DNA of 64,000 nucleotides from Limonium bicolor (lineage: Eukaryota; Streptophyta; Magnoliopsida; Caryophyllales; Plumbaginaceae): contig CM041776.1 of the NCBI GenBank assembly GCA_023374045.1, positions 143,471,296 through 143,535,295 on the forward strand, in the 5' to 3' direction. Below the pieces are notes generated by a model. The model searched no databases and had not been told where the DNA came from. It saw only the letters and a list, made by a program, of their open reading frames with translations. The position numbers and the translations under genes are program-made. Each line of letters starts with the position of its first letter. Positions within the stretch are counted from its first letter, which is position 1. This document shows positions 11,931 to 22,112 of the stretch, piece after piece.

Positions 11931-12821
11931 AGAGAGAAAGAGCTATCCGGGAATGGAGGATTAGCTATGAAGAAGACGTTCCCCAAATGGTGGTGATAAG
12001 AGAATTCACAAATAACCCTTAAAGAAACAAGGAAAGATTAGCACCTACATGAGATGGTCACGGGATCTAAATTACATCCCCAGACCTGGTGCAAGGAAAG
12101 AGAAAGAAAATACACTTTAAGGGAACAAAAAGAAAAGAAATGAAAACACACAACGCTCGTACGATCCCATAGCGAGGATCATGAGTATTACATACCTATG
12201 CACACGTTTTATTATGTACATGATTGCTGTTGTGCTTGGTTGTTGTTGCTAAGTGTTACTACCTTAAGTGTGTATGATACTATGTTGTAATGTGGTGTGT
12301 TTTACTGCTTTATTTTAGCATGTAAATTGACTTAATAATATTCGACCAAGTAGTCGTGTGGCCCGGTAACATACGGGCTACACACGTTCATACTCAGCGT
12401 AGTTTGCTGAGTCCTTTACACCCAATTTTTTTCCAGGTATTGTGCCGGATGATAACGGAGCGTAGGCGGGATGGCTACCATGGGGGTAGTCCATCAGGGC
12501 ATGACTTTTAAGTTTGTAGTAGTATGGGTAATATATGGTTGATACTAAACCCGAGATGTAATTCTTAGTTTATGATTTGGTAATTTTGTTGTAGACACTC
12601 AGTAATTGGGAATTGTACTAGGTATTGTTTATGAGTTTGTATTGAGGGCTGTTTCCAGTCATGCAGACCGTAACTTGGTGTCGAAAGAGTGGTCGTGTCA
12701 ACCACGTGGGTGGTTGGCGTCTGTGACACCCGAATGGAGTTTATTCCGCTGCATAGTTGTCTTGTATTAAGGCTAGGAGCTTGTTGTACTACTGGATGTT
12801 TATTTGGGGTGTTACAAAGGA

Positions 12822-13521
12822 GAAGGAAGAGACAGGCTGGATCACGCGTGCTAGTGGGTGAACAAGATAAGGGAGGTGCCAGTTGATGGGGTAGATGGAT
12901 AAGTTGCAACGCGTGAGGATTTTGAGGAGTGTCGGCCGCGATTGATATTGCTGTCGGTAGGTGCCTATGGAAGAAGGAAGAAGAAAACTGTTCGCGACTG
13001 AATCTGGAATTACATGCGTCCGCCTGTGTGTCCGCCCAGATTCACGCGGATGCCTCTAATGTCCGCGCCTCTGTCCGCCTGAACTCACGCGGACACAATT
13101 CACGTCTGCGCCTATGCTTCTGTCCGCCCTTCTGTCCGCCCAGACTCACGCGGACACCTCTCTGCTGTCCTCGCCTCTGTCCGCCCAGACTCATGCGGAC
13201 ACCTCTCTACTGTCCTCGCCTCTGTCCACCCAAGCACATGCGGACAAAATGAAAATGTTTTCTATTTTCACGCGATCTTCAACCGGCTCCAGATTCTTCG
13301 TTATAAGTCTGTTTTACTCGCCGTTTGTTGCGTTGGAAAGCTTGTGAAATAATCCATTTGATTCTAACACTTTTTCCTGTATTTGATACATAAAATATAT
13401 CAGTCCATATCAAGACATAAATCTTAGGAAAAACATACGATAAGTGAGAAATATTATCCTGAAAGTGAGTAAGTATAGGGTAAATTAAACCCTTAAATGT
13501 CTATGTATTTCTCACTTATCA
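12822..13521 (-). mobile_element. Fragment M: TGATAAG-type (Tat/Athila-like) LTR, 5' part
   Basis: Read on the minus strand it starts TGATAAGTGAGAAATACATA at 13521 and matches the start of LTR J (41029 onward): TTTCTCACTTATC, TTTTTCCT, GGAAAAA and then a GTCCGC/GCGGAC cluster, followed by CCTCACGCGTTGCA. It is broken at 12822 by element A. No polypurine tract lies on the upstream side (13522+), so it is probably a solo LTR or a deletion remnant sitting in the interior of element C. Confidence 0.7.
13010..13252 (-). repeat. GTCCGC / GCGGAC palindrome cluster in LTR M
   Basis: At least five units pair GTCCGCC with a nearby (C)GCGGAC, separated by CAGACTCA or similar. This gives repeated short GC stems in otherwise AT-rich DNA. 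J and K carry clusters at the corresponding place in their LTRs. Confidence 0.75.
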
Positions 13522-14664
13522 GTCCTCTTAACTTAACTGGGATCCTTTACTTCAACCATTCGATGGTAGTTTTTTACTCTTGTCTGACTTTTACTTCGGA
13601 CCGTAGTATGGAGTCGACTACTTCCCGTGTTCCAGACTCCACTCGTATACATACATGGGGTATCCTACTGATACATTGCTACTTACCCGACTACCCCATA
13701 AGAAGGTTTGTCAGGCCCACAAGCTCCTATCGGAGTGCGGCCGTCCCACATTACTGTGGGTACACTCGTAGTGTCCGTCACATGCCTAGGTGAAGTATTC
13801 TGTTGTCAACTCCTCTTATATTATCCTGTGATAATATGCATTCCATGCCGCCCGAACTTAATCAAGGGAAATGTATCCACTGTTGTATTATTATGAACTC
13901 AATCCATTCCTCGGGTTGTTACCCTTGGTTTACCAGTTTCCATCCGGTTATTTTAAAAGTAACTGGGTAAAACTTACCTACCATGTGGCACTGAGGCCCG
14001 TGTAGGTCTTCTGGTTTGGTTTAAAGAAAAAGTCGAATTGAAATAAAATGGGTTTGAAAGAAAATCTGGTTTTGAAAAAGGTTTTGAAAATGGATTAAGT
14101 TGAAAGAAAAATTCTCCTGGTTTTACAATGTTTCCTTGCCTTAACCGAGTCTAGCTTCCTGCTGACTGGTGTATTTCCAAGTACTGAGGTCAGGCTATTA
14201 AGCCCTTCCACGGTTATGATAATCCCACTTAACTTCATGGTACTTTACTAAGTACCGGTAGTTGTTTAAAATTTTCCGTACAGCCTTGTCATAGCAGCAC
14301 TTGCCATGGCAAGTGCACCATGCTAGATGGTTATCGGTTCAATACACATTGGTTGCGGTATTGTTTTCATCCGCACTAATATCAGTGGCCTTGCTGGCCC
14401 TTGCTTGATCTTACAGTCTTAACAACAGTCTTCCGGGTACATCTTACTGTCTCCACATGTTAACCATTAACTAGGGTGTTTCCCATCCCAGGAGACCCCC
14501 TTTTACTTAGTATTATATTCTCCTCGTACTACGTCGTAGTTCTTTGCTCGGTTGGTGTACCGTTGGTGTGTTAGTCAACATTGTAGTCCCGTAGACACTC
14601 GTCTCGGGTTCTACTACTTCACTTCTCCACTGTTGCACGGTTAGTGCTTGCAAGCTGGTTGTCC

Positions 14665-14865
14665 TCGACTGCTTCGCATGTCGACCCAGGTTGCTGGAAA
14701 TTCTATTCCTCTATGCATAGAATTCTCCATATTTCGCTATTAAATGCGGCAAACATTGTTCAGATGGAAACCGTCTTCGGGATTCACATCTTTCAGAATC
14801 TACCATATGATAGGTTCTCCGTACTTACAGAGGTAAATATCAACTGCCAGATCGGGTTTTCCCGA
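14665..14865 (-). promoter_or_regulatory. Conserved leader hairpins of element C
   Basis: The minus strand carries TCGGG-AAAA-CCCGA (14852-14865) and TCGACATGC-GAA-GCAGTCGA (14665-14684), the same two elements as in A and I, with loop-only variation in the second. Confidence 0.6.
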
Positions 14866-14957
14866 GTAAGAGATGACTTCCATCTCTCTGGCGTTCTTCC
14901 CAAGTTATAAAATAGGGTTTGTGGAGGGCGGGATGGATATCATAGGTATCCAGTATC

Positions 14958-14969
14958 GCTCTGATACCA
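14958..14969 (-). promoter_or_regulatory. Primer-binding site of element C (tRNA-iMet)
   Basis: The reverse complement reads TGGTATCAGAGC, 5 nt from the LTR end at 14975. Unlike A and I, the following bases do not form the 9-bp stem that covers the PBS. Confidence 0.9.
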
Positions 14970-14974
14970 CTTTT

Positions 14975-15039
14975 TGTAACACCCCAACTACTAACAACAC
15001 ACATAATATCGTATCGCAGCGGAAATCTCAACTCACAAC
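14975..15039 (-). mobile_element. Element C 5' LTR, terminal stub separated by element B
   Basis: The reverse complement ends GGGGTGTTACA. The remainder of this LTR resumes at 23882; element B was inserted here and duplicated ACAAC (15035-15039 and 23877-23881). Sequence across the join matches the 3' end of LTR I. Confidence 0.88.
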
Positions 15040-16788
15040 TGTGAGCCTCGATTTTTAAACCCTACCCTATGTTGATTAAGGTTGATTAGGATCTAATCGG
15101 GTTTTAGGTCCACTTATAACCTAAGGTTAATAACTATGTCATATAACAATAATTATTAAAACCTAAGCTAGCTCACTGGAACCTATTACGAGTCGCCACC
15201 TAATTTTAACCTAGAATAAATTAGGAAAGGTAGAGCTCGGGTTCGGGGGCTTGGTATTCGACTTATTTAGGGTTCAATTACTTTCATTACCCCTCCTAGG
15301 TCTTTTTTCCTCTACTTGGTTTATTTACGGCTTATTACGAGTCGTTTTAACCTAAGTGCGCAAGCTTCTGTTTTTTTGTGTTTTTTAGCATTTTTTGACA
15401 GAAAATTAAAGTGAAATTAAAAGCTACCTAAACTAGGGTTTCGGAGGCAGAATTAGGTCAAATTTCGTTTACGTCCGTAGCCACGGACACCATGTCCGAG
15501 ACCACGGACCCCAGCTAACCTAATTATACAGAAAAGTCGAATTTGAGGAAAAACAAAAGTTTGAGAAGTCCGGGGCCACGGACAGGCTGTCCGTGGGCCC
15601 GGACATTATTTTAGAAAACCTAAATTTTAAAATCCCGCCGCCGTCCGTGGGCGTCCGAGGCCACGGACAACCCGTCCGTGGTCCCGGACCATAGGTCCGA
15701 GATCCCGGACAACCCACGGACAGGGTTTTATGGTGGTTCCCGAAGGTGTTTTCGGCTCAAAATTTATGCACGTGTAGCCTGAAAGGTGTACAATTCGTTA
15801 GTAATTGAAAGATTGCAGTTTGAAGTCGAATTATGTACGAAACTTGACGAACAAGTAACAAGGCAGAAACAAAAGTAATTAGCAATACAGAAGCGTAAAA
15901 AGGTTAGTTTGAACCCAAATTTGACAGAGAGTTGATAAGGTCGTGGAGAGTTAGAAAAGTAGAATTGTAACCTGTTTTACCTTCAGATTCGTGGTGTTTC
16001 TTCACGTCGGGATTCTTCGGAGGCCTCGTTGATGGCGGATCTGGAGGAACTTCGAACCGAGCTTCTGACTCCTTGCTGTTCTTGATGTTCTTCACGTTTT
16101 GGTGCTGTTTTGGTGAGGTTTGATGATGGATGATGTTGTGGGAGTTGAAAAATGTGTTTTGGTGTTGATTTCGGTGAGATTTCGATGTTAGACTGTGGCT
16201 CTGGAGTTCAAAACGTGGAGAGAGAGAGACGGCTGCCTTCTTTGAGAGTCTAGGGTTCTTGAGGTTTTCTTTGATCACGGGATAAGGTTCCTTATATAGG
16301 CTTCCTTTAAAGATAGAAAAATCCGGTAAAAACCGAGATTTACCGACGTTTTAGCTTAAGGCTTCCAAAAGGAATTTGATTATGAAATTTTACACATGGG
16401 TAAAGGATGATATTTCTGAATTTTCTAAGTGGAATCGAATTTTTTGGACATTGGAATATTTTTAAATTCAATTTCTCGTCAGATTCAATCAGAAATTGCT
16501 AGAAAATTATTGGAAATTCGAAAAATCAAAATTCCAACGCCATTATGCTTCAGATGTCATCCTCTATCATGGGTTAAAATTTCAAAGCATTTTGAATTGA
16601 TTTGACCCTTATTTGGAGGAGAGAGAAAGCCTATAGGGGCTTAGGAGCCTTGAAAAATTACGAAAATGCCCCTGGAGATGACTAAGTTGTCCCTAGTACT
16701 CTGAAATGTGCCGATTGAATTGGGAACCCTCGCTACTAGCCTATTAGTAGAGACTCTCTTCCGGGGGGTTGAAATTTTGGGTATAACA
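15040..16788 (-). mobile_element. Element B 3' LTR
   Basis: On the minus strand it runs from TGTTATACCC to GAGGCTCACA. It contains a TATA box (reverse complement CCTATATAAG at 16291-16300), preceded in transcription order by pyrimidine/AT-rich U3, and a GC palindrome cluster downstream of the TATA. The 124-codon open frame at 15904-16278 lies over the leader part of the LTR and is not credible as a gene. Confidence 0.9.
15470..15722 (-). repeat. CCACGGAC / GTCCGTGG palindrome cluster in B 3' LTR
   Basis: About a dozen alternating CCACGGAC, GTCCGTGG, GTCCGAG and CCCGGAC boxes form many alternative short stems. The cluster lies downstream of the TATA box and so would be present in the RNA. It is repeated in the other LTR at 22544-22803. 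Confidence 0.85.
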
Positions 16789-16803
16789 GATTGCCCCCCG
16801 TCA
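16789..16803 (-). promoter_or_regulatory. Polypurine tract of element B
   Basis: The minus strand reads TGACGGGGGGCAATC directly before the LTR start TGTTATACC. Related GGGGGCAA(T) copies occur upstream at 18001-18010, 18069-18078 and 19162-19170. Confidence 0.8.
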
Positions 16804-16899
16804 ACTAGACTTTGTAATGGAAATGAAAAGGCTAGTTGATGCTTGAGTGATACCCCAAAATTTTGGATCTTAAAAGACCACACGTGCAATCCGACAAGT

Positions 16900-17125
16900 T
16901 GCGTCGAGCTATTCTAAGGCGCTGACTACCTATGAGTAAAGTGGAAGGGTGTCGAGCGGTTCTAAGGCGTCGACCACCTAAAGGTAATAATGAAGTAATG
17001 TCAGACTATTCTAAGGTGCCGACTACCTATAAGGATGATATGACATCAAGCTATTCTAAGGCGTTGACTACCTATAATGAATGAGATGATGTCAGCTATT
17101 CTGAGGCGTTGACTACCTATCAGTG
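16900..17125 (-). repeat. ~50-60-bp degenerate tandem repeat in element B
   Basis: Five units carry (G)CTATTCTAAGGCGTTGACTA followed by CCTAT (plus strand) with variable spacers. It lies between the PPT and the 37-bp minisatellite, in the zone where an autonomous element would carry pol or its 3' UTR. Confidence 0.75.
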
Positions 17126-17199
17126 ATTGAAAATTGGTGTTGGGTCGAGTTCTTCTATTTGGGTGAGTTCTGCTGCTCTAGTGAGTTCTGCTGCTCTGG

Positions 17200-17572
17200 T
17201 GAATCTGAATCTTTGGCTGAGAATCTGTATCTCTGAAGAGTCTGTACCTTCGGCTGAGAATCTATATCCCTGAAGAATCTGTGCCTTCGGCTGAGAATCT
17301 GTATCCCTGAGAATCTGTACCTTCGGCTGAGAATCTGTATCCCTGAAGAATCTGTATCTTCGGCTGAGAATCTGTATCCCTGAAGAATCTGTATCTTCGG
17401 CTGAGAATCTGTATCCCTGAAGAATCTGTATCTTCGGCTGAGAATCTGTATCCCTGAAGAATCTGTATCTTCGGCTGAGAATCTGTATCCCTGAAGAATC
17501 TGTATCTTCGGCTGAGAATCTGTATCCCTAAAGAATCTGTATCTTCGGCTGAGAATCTGTATCCCTGAATTA
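17200..17572 (-). repeat. 37-bp minisatellite, ~10 copies, in element B
   Basis: Units contain GAGAATCTGTATCCCTGAA and GAATCTGTATCTTCGGCT with a period of exactly 37 bp in the most regular part (for example CCCTGAA at 17341, 17378 and 17415). Each unit is itself a partial doublet of GAATCTGTAT. Because 37 is not divisible by 3, a minus-strand reading frame cycles through all three phases and stays open for over 100 codons. This explains the long open frames here; no protein is claimed. Confidence 0.9.
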
Positions 17573-19534
17573 TGACGAGGAGTCTCATACGAATAGATGC
17601 AATGGTCTTGATGAAAGTTAATTATGAAAGTGCCAAACGTGGCAATGAGGATGTGCATGTCAAAATATGATCAAAGTGTATGTAAGAAATTTGTCCAAAA
17701 CAAGAAATTGCTGAAAGAGGTGCCAAACGTGGTAGTGTTTGAAGAATGATCTGTTTAATGAAAAGGAAAGCGAAATTATCATTTCCTAACCATAGCCTTC
17801 GGACTTGTAATTTATCTCCTAGGAGATGAACATGCCATCGGTGGGTATGGTGTATGATGTAAAGATAAGGTCTTATGTGGGCCTGTGGTGTTTGATGTGG
17901 AGGTAAGGGCTTATACGGGCCGGTGGTGTGTGATGGTGGTGGTGATGTTTGAGCTCTGGGTTCCAATTGGTGTTGTCATAGCAATTGTTGGAACCAACAA
18001 TTGCCCCCAGTATTTTTCCCTTAAGACAATCTGAGCTAGAGTTCGTGGCAATCGATTGTTCCGATCGATTGCCCCCAGTATTTTCTTTTATTAAACGTGC
18101 GAACGAGTCTCGTCCTCACAAGGTCAGGCTTATGTTTTTATGTAGTGCTTCCTAACCTACACTCGGCGTGTTTGGTGCTTGCACTCGTTCCTCACCTACA
18201 ATCACAACTTCTAGACCATTGAATTCGATATTTGATGGATTTACGCATTTGATCTGTTACTTTCACGTGATTGGACGCACAACTATGAAGTCGGAAGTCT
18301 TTAAAGCTTATAACGTGGCCACGGGGTGTGATGAAGGACAACGGGACCATGGAGGGATATTTGAGGTATGTGGAGCTTAAGTGGGTGACCAAAGCTGCAA
18401 CTTGCGTCTCTCTCAGATCATCTTCCTTGTCTTGAATTCGTCTAACTGCTTTTGTTATTTGATGTGTTTTTGAACTTCTGGACTTGGACTTTTGAAGTTG
18501 TCCTTTACCCATTTCTCTTTTCGTCTTTTGGATTTCTTCGAGGCACTTCGGTTTTGCCTCTTGTTTGATCCTTTCTTGACTTTGCCTTCGGGGTTCTTGT
18601 GTTTCCCGGTTTTGAGTTTTGAGAGCTATTTTGATGTGAGCTCTTTTGATCCTGTGTCACTTTGGGACCATTTGCGGATCACTTCGTCATGCTGATAGCG
18701 GCTTTGCTTCTCTGGACTGATGAAAACGTTATCTGAGAGTCAGGCTCCTCGCTTCCTTTGGTCACCGGGTTGGTTATTCATCACGGGCTGGCTTGCTCTG
18801 TGGAGCTTTGCAACATCGAAAAGGGATATATGAAAGGCTCAGCGGGGGTGCCTAGAGTTTAATGTCAGGGTTTACAAGCTTTTAGCTATGTGGTGTTGTA
18901 CCTAGGTGCTTCGTCATTCCTGATAGTTTGTATCCGTTCGTTGTTACTTTTCGCAGGTCTAAGAGTAAATTTACAAATTATCTCCTTCGGTCGGAGTTAT
19001 GCCGTTTACCTCACCTTTGAATGTGGTCTCACCGGAGTCGTGTAAAAATGACATGCTCGTTCACTCTTGGTTTTTCCGCTCAAGTCATTCTCGTGAATTC
19101 TCACTCTGAGATTGTTCGCATATTTAAACGAAAGGTGAAAGATGACGAACTTAAACTCAGATTGCCCCCATTATTAATCCAGGGTTATAACAACAATTGA
19201 CAAATGTAGACTTGAACCGCTTCGTGGGTTGCTTGGATGTTTTGGGTGAGTAGTGGTGTTTGGTAGGTCATGTTCATCTTTTTAGAACAAAAGACAAGTC
19301 GTTTTGTTCAGTTGCCAAGAAATGACCGTTTCATGAACATTAGTTTTAAGAAATGTTTGCTAATGAGCAAGATGCAAGGTGAACGAACACATTTCTTTTA
19401 TTATCATTTTTGTGATTACAAACTGAAAAAGTCGAAAAAACTGAAATTTTCAAATCTAAACTTCATTAAAAGAGAAATGTGATAAACTTCCCACACAATT
19501 GAAATGAGTAAACAAAACACTGCTAGACTTTTGC
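17573..19534 (-). other. Element B post-gag region, no recognisable coding
   Basis: About 2 kb between the gag stop and the minisatellite. The minus strand shows no RT or integrase motif and only short open frames. It contains three PPT-like GGGGGCAA copies, so pol seems to have been lost and replaced by non-coding DNA. Nothing else was identified. Confidence 0.6.
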
Positions 19535-20803
19535 CTACTCAACAAACTGGAGTCCTTGCTCGATAAGGTCTTCGATCTTGTGCTTCAATGCTCTGCAGTC
19601 GTCAGTACTGTGTCCTGGTAGTTGATGAAACTGGCAGAACTGATGGAGATGTTCCCCGGCTTGGGTGATCCCAGGACTAGGTGTGAGAGGCTGTAGTAAG
19701 TCTAGCTCTTGTAGCTTCACGAGTGCTTGACTGAGAGGCCGGCCAATGTCGGTAAACTGTCTCGGTGCAGAGAACCTCTTGGATCGGGGTGAGGCCTTGA
19801 CGCTCTGTTTTGCAGCACTGGGTTTTTGTATGGTGCTCACTCGGTACGAAACTTGAGCTACTCTGGCCGGTCCTGACTTAAAGGTCTCGATACTCACACC
19901 CTGGGCTTTGGGTTGTCCCAGCTTCAGCTCGCCTTTGTGAATCTTTTCTTCCATGACCCTTACCTGTCCCATCAGCATGTCGAAATTAGGGAAGTATGTG
20001 CAACTCAGCTCGTTGTTGTATTGTCTCTGCATATTGTCCACAATCATTCGAATTTGTTCTTGCTCATCCATTTTTGTAGGCATAGCAGCGGCTTTCATCC
20101 TCCACCGTTTGATGAAGTCGGACATTGATTCACTGTTTCCCTGCCGGGTACTGGCAAGGTCGGACCTGGTGACTTCAAGATTCTTAGCATACTCGAAATG
20201 GTGCAGGAAAGCCTCACAAACCTCTTCATAGGTTTTGGTGTTCATCCTCTGAGTCAAGTACCAACGTTGAGGTATTTCATCGAGATAACGGGCGAAAACC
20301 TTGGCCTTCTGCATGTCATTCAACCTGAGGATGGACATTTCCCTATCGAACATCGCCAGATGGACCTGTGGGTCTGAGGAACCCTTGTATAGAGCAAGTG
20401 TGGGTAGCTTCAACTTTAGAGGGAGATTAACCTCGGGGTACGATTCCATAGAAGAGTAATCGAAACCAGCTGGCTTGCTAGCTTTTTCCATGCGCTCAAT
20501 CCTTTTCAGGGCCTTCCTTAATTCTGTAGTTAGTTGGCGGTCCTGGGCCTCAACAGAGTTAACTTCGATGTAGTCACGCTCGTTCCCAGAGTCAGCAATC
20601 TTTCCTGAAATTTTTTCCTGATGACCAACCTCAAGGGAATTGATTTTGCTTTTCAGCTCTTCGATGATGGTGACATACTTAGCCTCCATGTCATTAGTGG
20701 TGGACCTATGTTTCTGTTCCATGGCATCAAAGGCAGCCATGTACCTTTGCTCTAAGGCTGCAAACTGGGCCTCCATGCTGACTGGATTTCCTCCCTCTGC
20801 CAT
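19535..20803 (-). CDS. gag: Gag polyprotein, Ty3/gypsy Ogre/Tat-like (element B)
   Basis: This intact 422-codon frame begins MAEGGNPVSMEAQ and ends in TAG after GLQFVE. Residues ~1-110 are a coiled-coil-like, charged N terminus (repeated E/Q/K/M). Residues ~135-290 match the plant retrotransposon gag core: DPQVHLAMFDREM, ARYLDEIPQRWYLTQRM, EAFLHHFEYAK, SDFIKRWRMKAAA. Near the C terminus CQFHQLPGHSTDDC gives a C-x2-H-x4-H-x4-C knuckle followed by RALKHKIEDLIEQG, typical of Tat/Ogre-type gags. It would form the virus-like particle and bind element RNA in the cytoplasm. In autonomous relatives gag is followed by protease and pol; here nothing follows. The first ATG of the frame is taken as start. 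It is the only long undamaged gene in the window, so it may still be expressed. Confidence 0.9.
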   Translation of the reverse strand: MAEGGNPVSMEAQFAALEQRYMAAFDAMEQKHRSTTNDMEAKYVTIIEELKSKINSLEVGHQEKISGKIADSGNERDYIEVNSVEAQDRQLTTELRKALKRIERMEKASKPAGFDYSSMESYPEVNLPLKLKLPTLALYKGSSDPQVHLAMFDREMSILRLNDMQKAKVFARYLDEIPQRWYLTQRMNTKTYEEVCEAFLHHFEYAKNLEVTRSDLASTRQGNSESMSDFIKRWRMKAAAMPTKMDEQEQIRMIVDNMQRQYNNELSCTYFPNFDMLMGQVRVMEEKIHKGELKLGQPKAQGVSIETFKSGPARVAQVSYRVSTIQKPSAAKQSVKASPRSKRFSAPRQFTDIGRPLSQALVKLQELDLLQPLTPSPGITQAGEHLHQFCQFHQLPGHSTDDCRALKHKIEDLIEQGLQFVE

Positions 20804-22112
20804 ACTTGGGATTCGGGCTTATCTGTTGGAAAACAAAAGTGGATTGAGCTAAAATTCTGGACCGTGAAGAAGTTTTAGGTAAAAACTTGTTTGGGCTGCA
20901 AGAAAAGCATATGAGCTGGAATGTTTCGAAGATTGTGGGTAGGCACTGAGACCCGAAATGAGTTGGAAGGGAGGCACATGGGCCGGAATGATTCATGAGC
21001 TGTGAACTGGTGCCTAGGCTGAAATGTTTGAAGAGCGTGATTCTTGAGCCGGAATGTTCTGAGAATTGGGCGCTTGGGCCAGAATGTGTTTGGGCTAGAA
21101 GTAAAGCGCATGGGCCGAAGTGATTTCTAAACCATGTTCTGGATGTGAATTGGAATTTGGGCCGAGTGATTATGATTGGGCCTGAAGATGATACCCATGT
21201 CTAGGATCGTGGGTCAAAACCTGAGTGAAAAAGTCTTCCTGGACTAGAATGGGCCTCGAAAAGGAAAGGCCTGATGGATTTTTATGGATCGCTTTAGGTG
21301 GATTTGTTTTTAATTATTTCTCCTTCGGATCTAGTAGTCAGAATCATCTTTTTCATGGGCCTGAAAACTAAATTGATAATTCAAATTGGGCCGAAAGAGA
21401 GAAATCACCTTAGTCTAAACTTTTGGGCCGAAGCCCAAACGTTTCACATATCAAACCAAACAGGGCCTCTGGGCCGCAAACAATAAAGCCGTAAATTCAG
21501 GTTGGGCTGAGTTGATGTAGGAAAAGTTCCTATCAATTCCTAGGCTGGGTAGTGGGCCGATCACACAAGCAGACAAGGCCCATACAAATTCCACATGTCC
21601 TCACTTGAGACTTATCCAATTCGGGTATGGATCGATCCGGAGAGGTGCTTGGGGCGTGGGCCCAGGTCACCACAAAGGAATAGGGCTTGCACGCTATTCT
21701 CTTTGGGCTTCCCCACTTTTTTCACATCACCTGAAGGTGTGTGTCTACGGTCGGGTCTTTGACTGACCAAACGATGGGCTAGGTAAGGGCACTGCCAGGA
21801 AAACGCTTGGGGCTAAAGCCCAGGTATTAAGGGGATGTGGTTAGACGACATCCTCCTCTTTTCCCCCGCTTATTCACATCACCTAAAAGGTGTGAGTCCC
21901 TGACAGGGGACCCTCAAACGGGTCCCGGGGTGAAATCGGTTTGTGTGGACCCTCGCTCTCATATGATGCAAAGGTGCAGAAAATTAAAGTGCGCATGAAA
22001 GTAAACAAACAGAGTAATAAAGCCATAAATAAACATTTTCGAGTTAAGCCCTCTTTCTTAAAATTAAAACAAGTTAAAATTAAGAAGTTTGTCCCCAGCT
22101 GAGTCGCCAGTC
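20804..22112 (-). promoter_or_regulatory. Element B leader and tRNA-Arg-type primer-binding site
   Basis: The PBS TGGCGACTCAGCTGGGGAC (reverse complement of 22091-22109) sits 3 nt after the 5' LTR and matches the tRNA-Arg PBS known from Ogre/Tat elements. The ~1.3-kb leader up to gag has no gene. It has degenerate GGGCCGAA/GGGCC(G/A)GAATG repeats (about 20880-21480) and two copies of a TTCACATCACCT...AGGTGTG dyad (about 21720-21742 and 21870-21893). Confidence 0.8.

Larger units (their letters stand above)
6387..12816 (+). mobile_element. Element A, right (3') LTR, complete, ~6430 bp
   Basis: It begins TGAAACACCCC immediately after the PPT and ends GGGGTGTTACA, giving inverted TG...CA termini. 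Its last 3.49 kb equal the left LTR. The first part holds a tRNA-like segment, a 26-nt hairpin (AATTCGGTA stem, 6836-6861), about 1 kb of unique sequence and then the ~190-bp repeats from about 7800. An LTR of 6.4 kb is exceptionally long. A was inserted into an older LTR fragment (M); the 3' flank AAGGA (12817-12821) is the candidate target duplication, but its partner lies outside the window. Confidence 0.88.
13522..14974 (-). mobile_element. Element C internal region (5' part), non-coding
   Basis: Read on the minus strand, this follows the C LTR and its PBS and matches the leader of element I for several hundred bases and that of A more weakly, including the CAGCAACCTGGGTCGACATG segment. 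No coding motif is seen in any frame. It stops at 13522, where LTR M was inserted; the rest of C and its 3' LTR lie left of the window. Confidence 0.75.

Noticed and set aside
13010..13252. CRISPR-like array of short repeats
   Set aside because: Repeats are variable dyads without regular spacers, inside a plant LTR; no cas genes and a eukaryotic context.
15904..16278. 124-codon ORF inside the B LTR
   Set aside because: Lies over the promoter/leader of an LTR; the other LTR's copy is altered, so it is not preserved.
17155..17658. 167-codon repetitive ORF
   Set aside because: Generated by the 37-bp minisatellite, which is open in all phases; lies in the pol-less 3' half of B.
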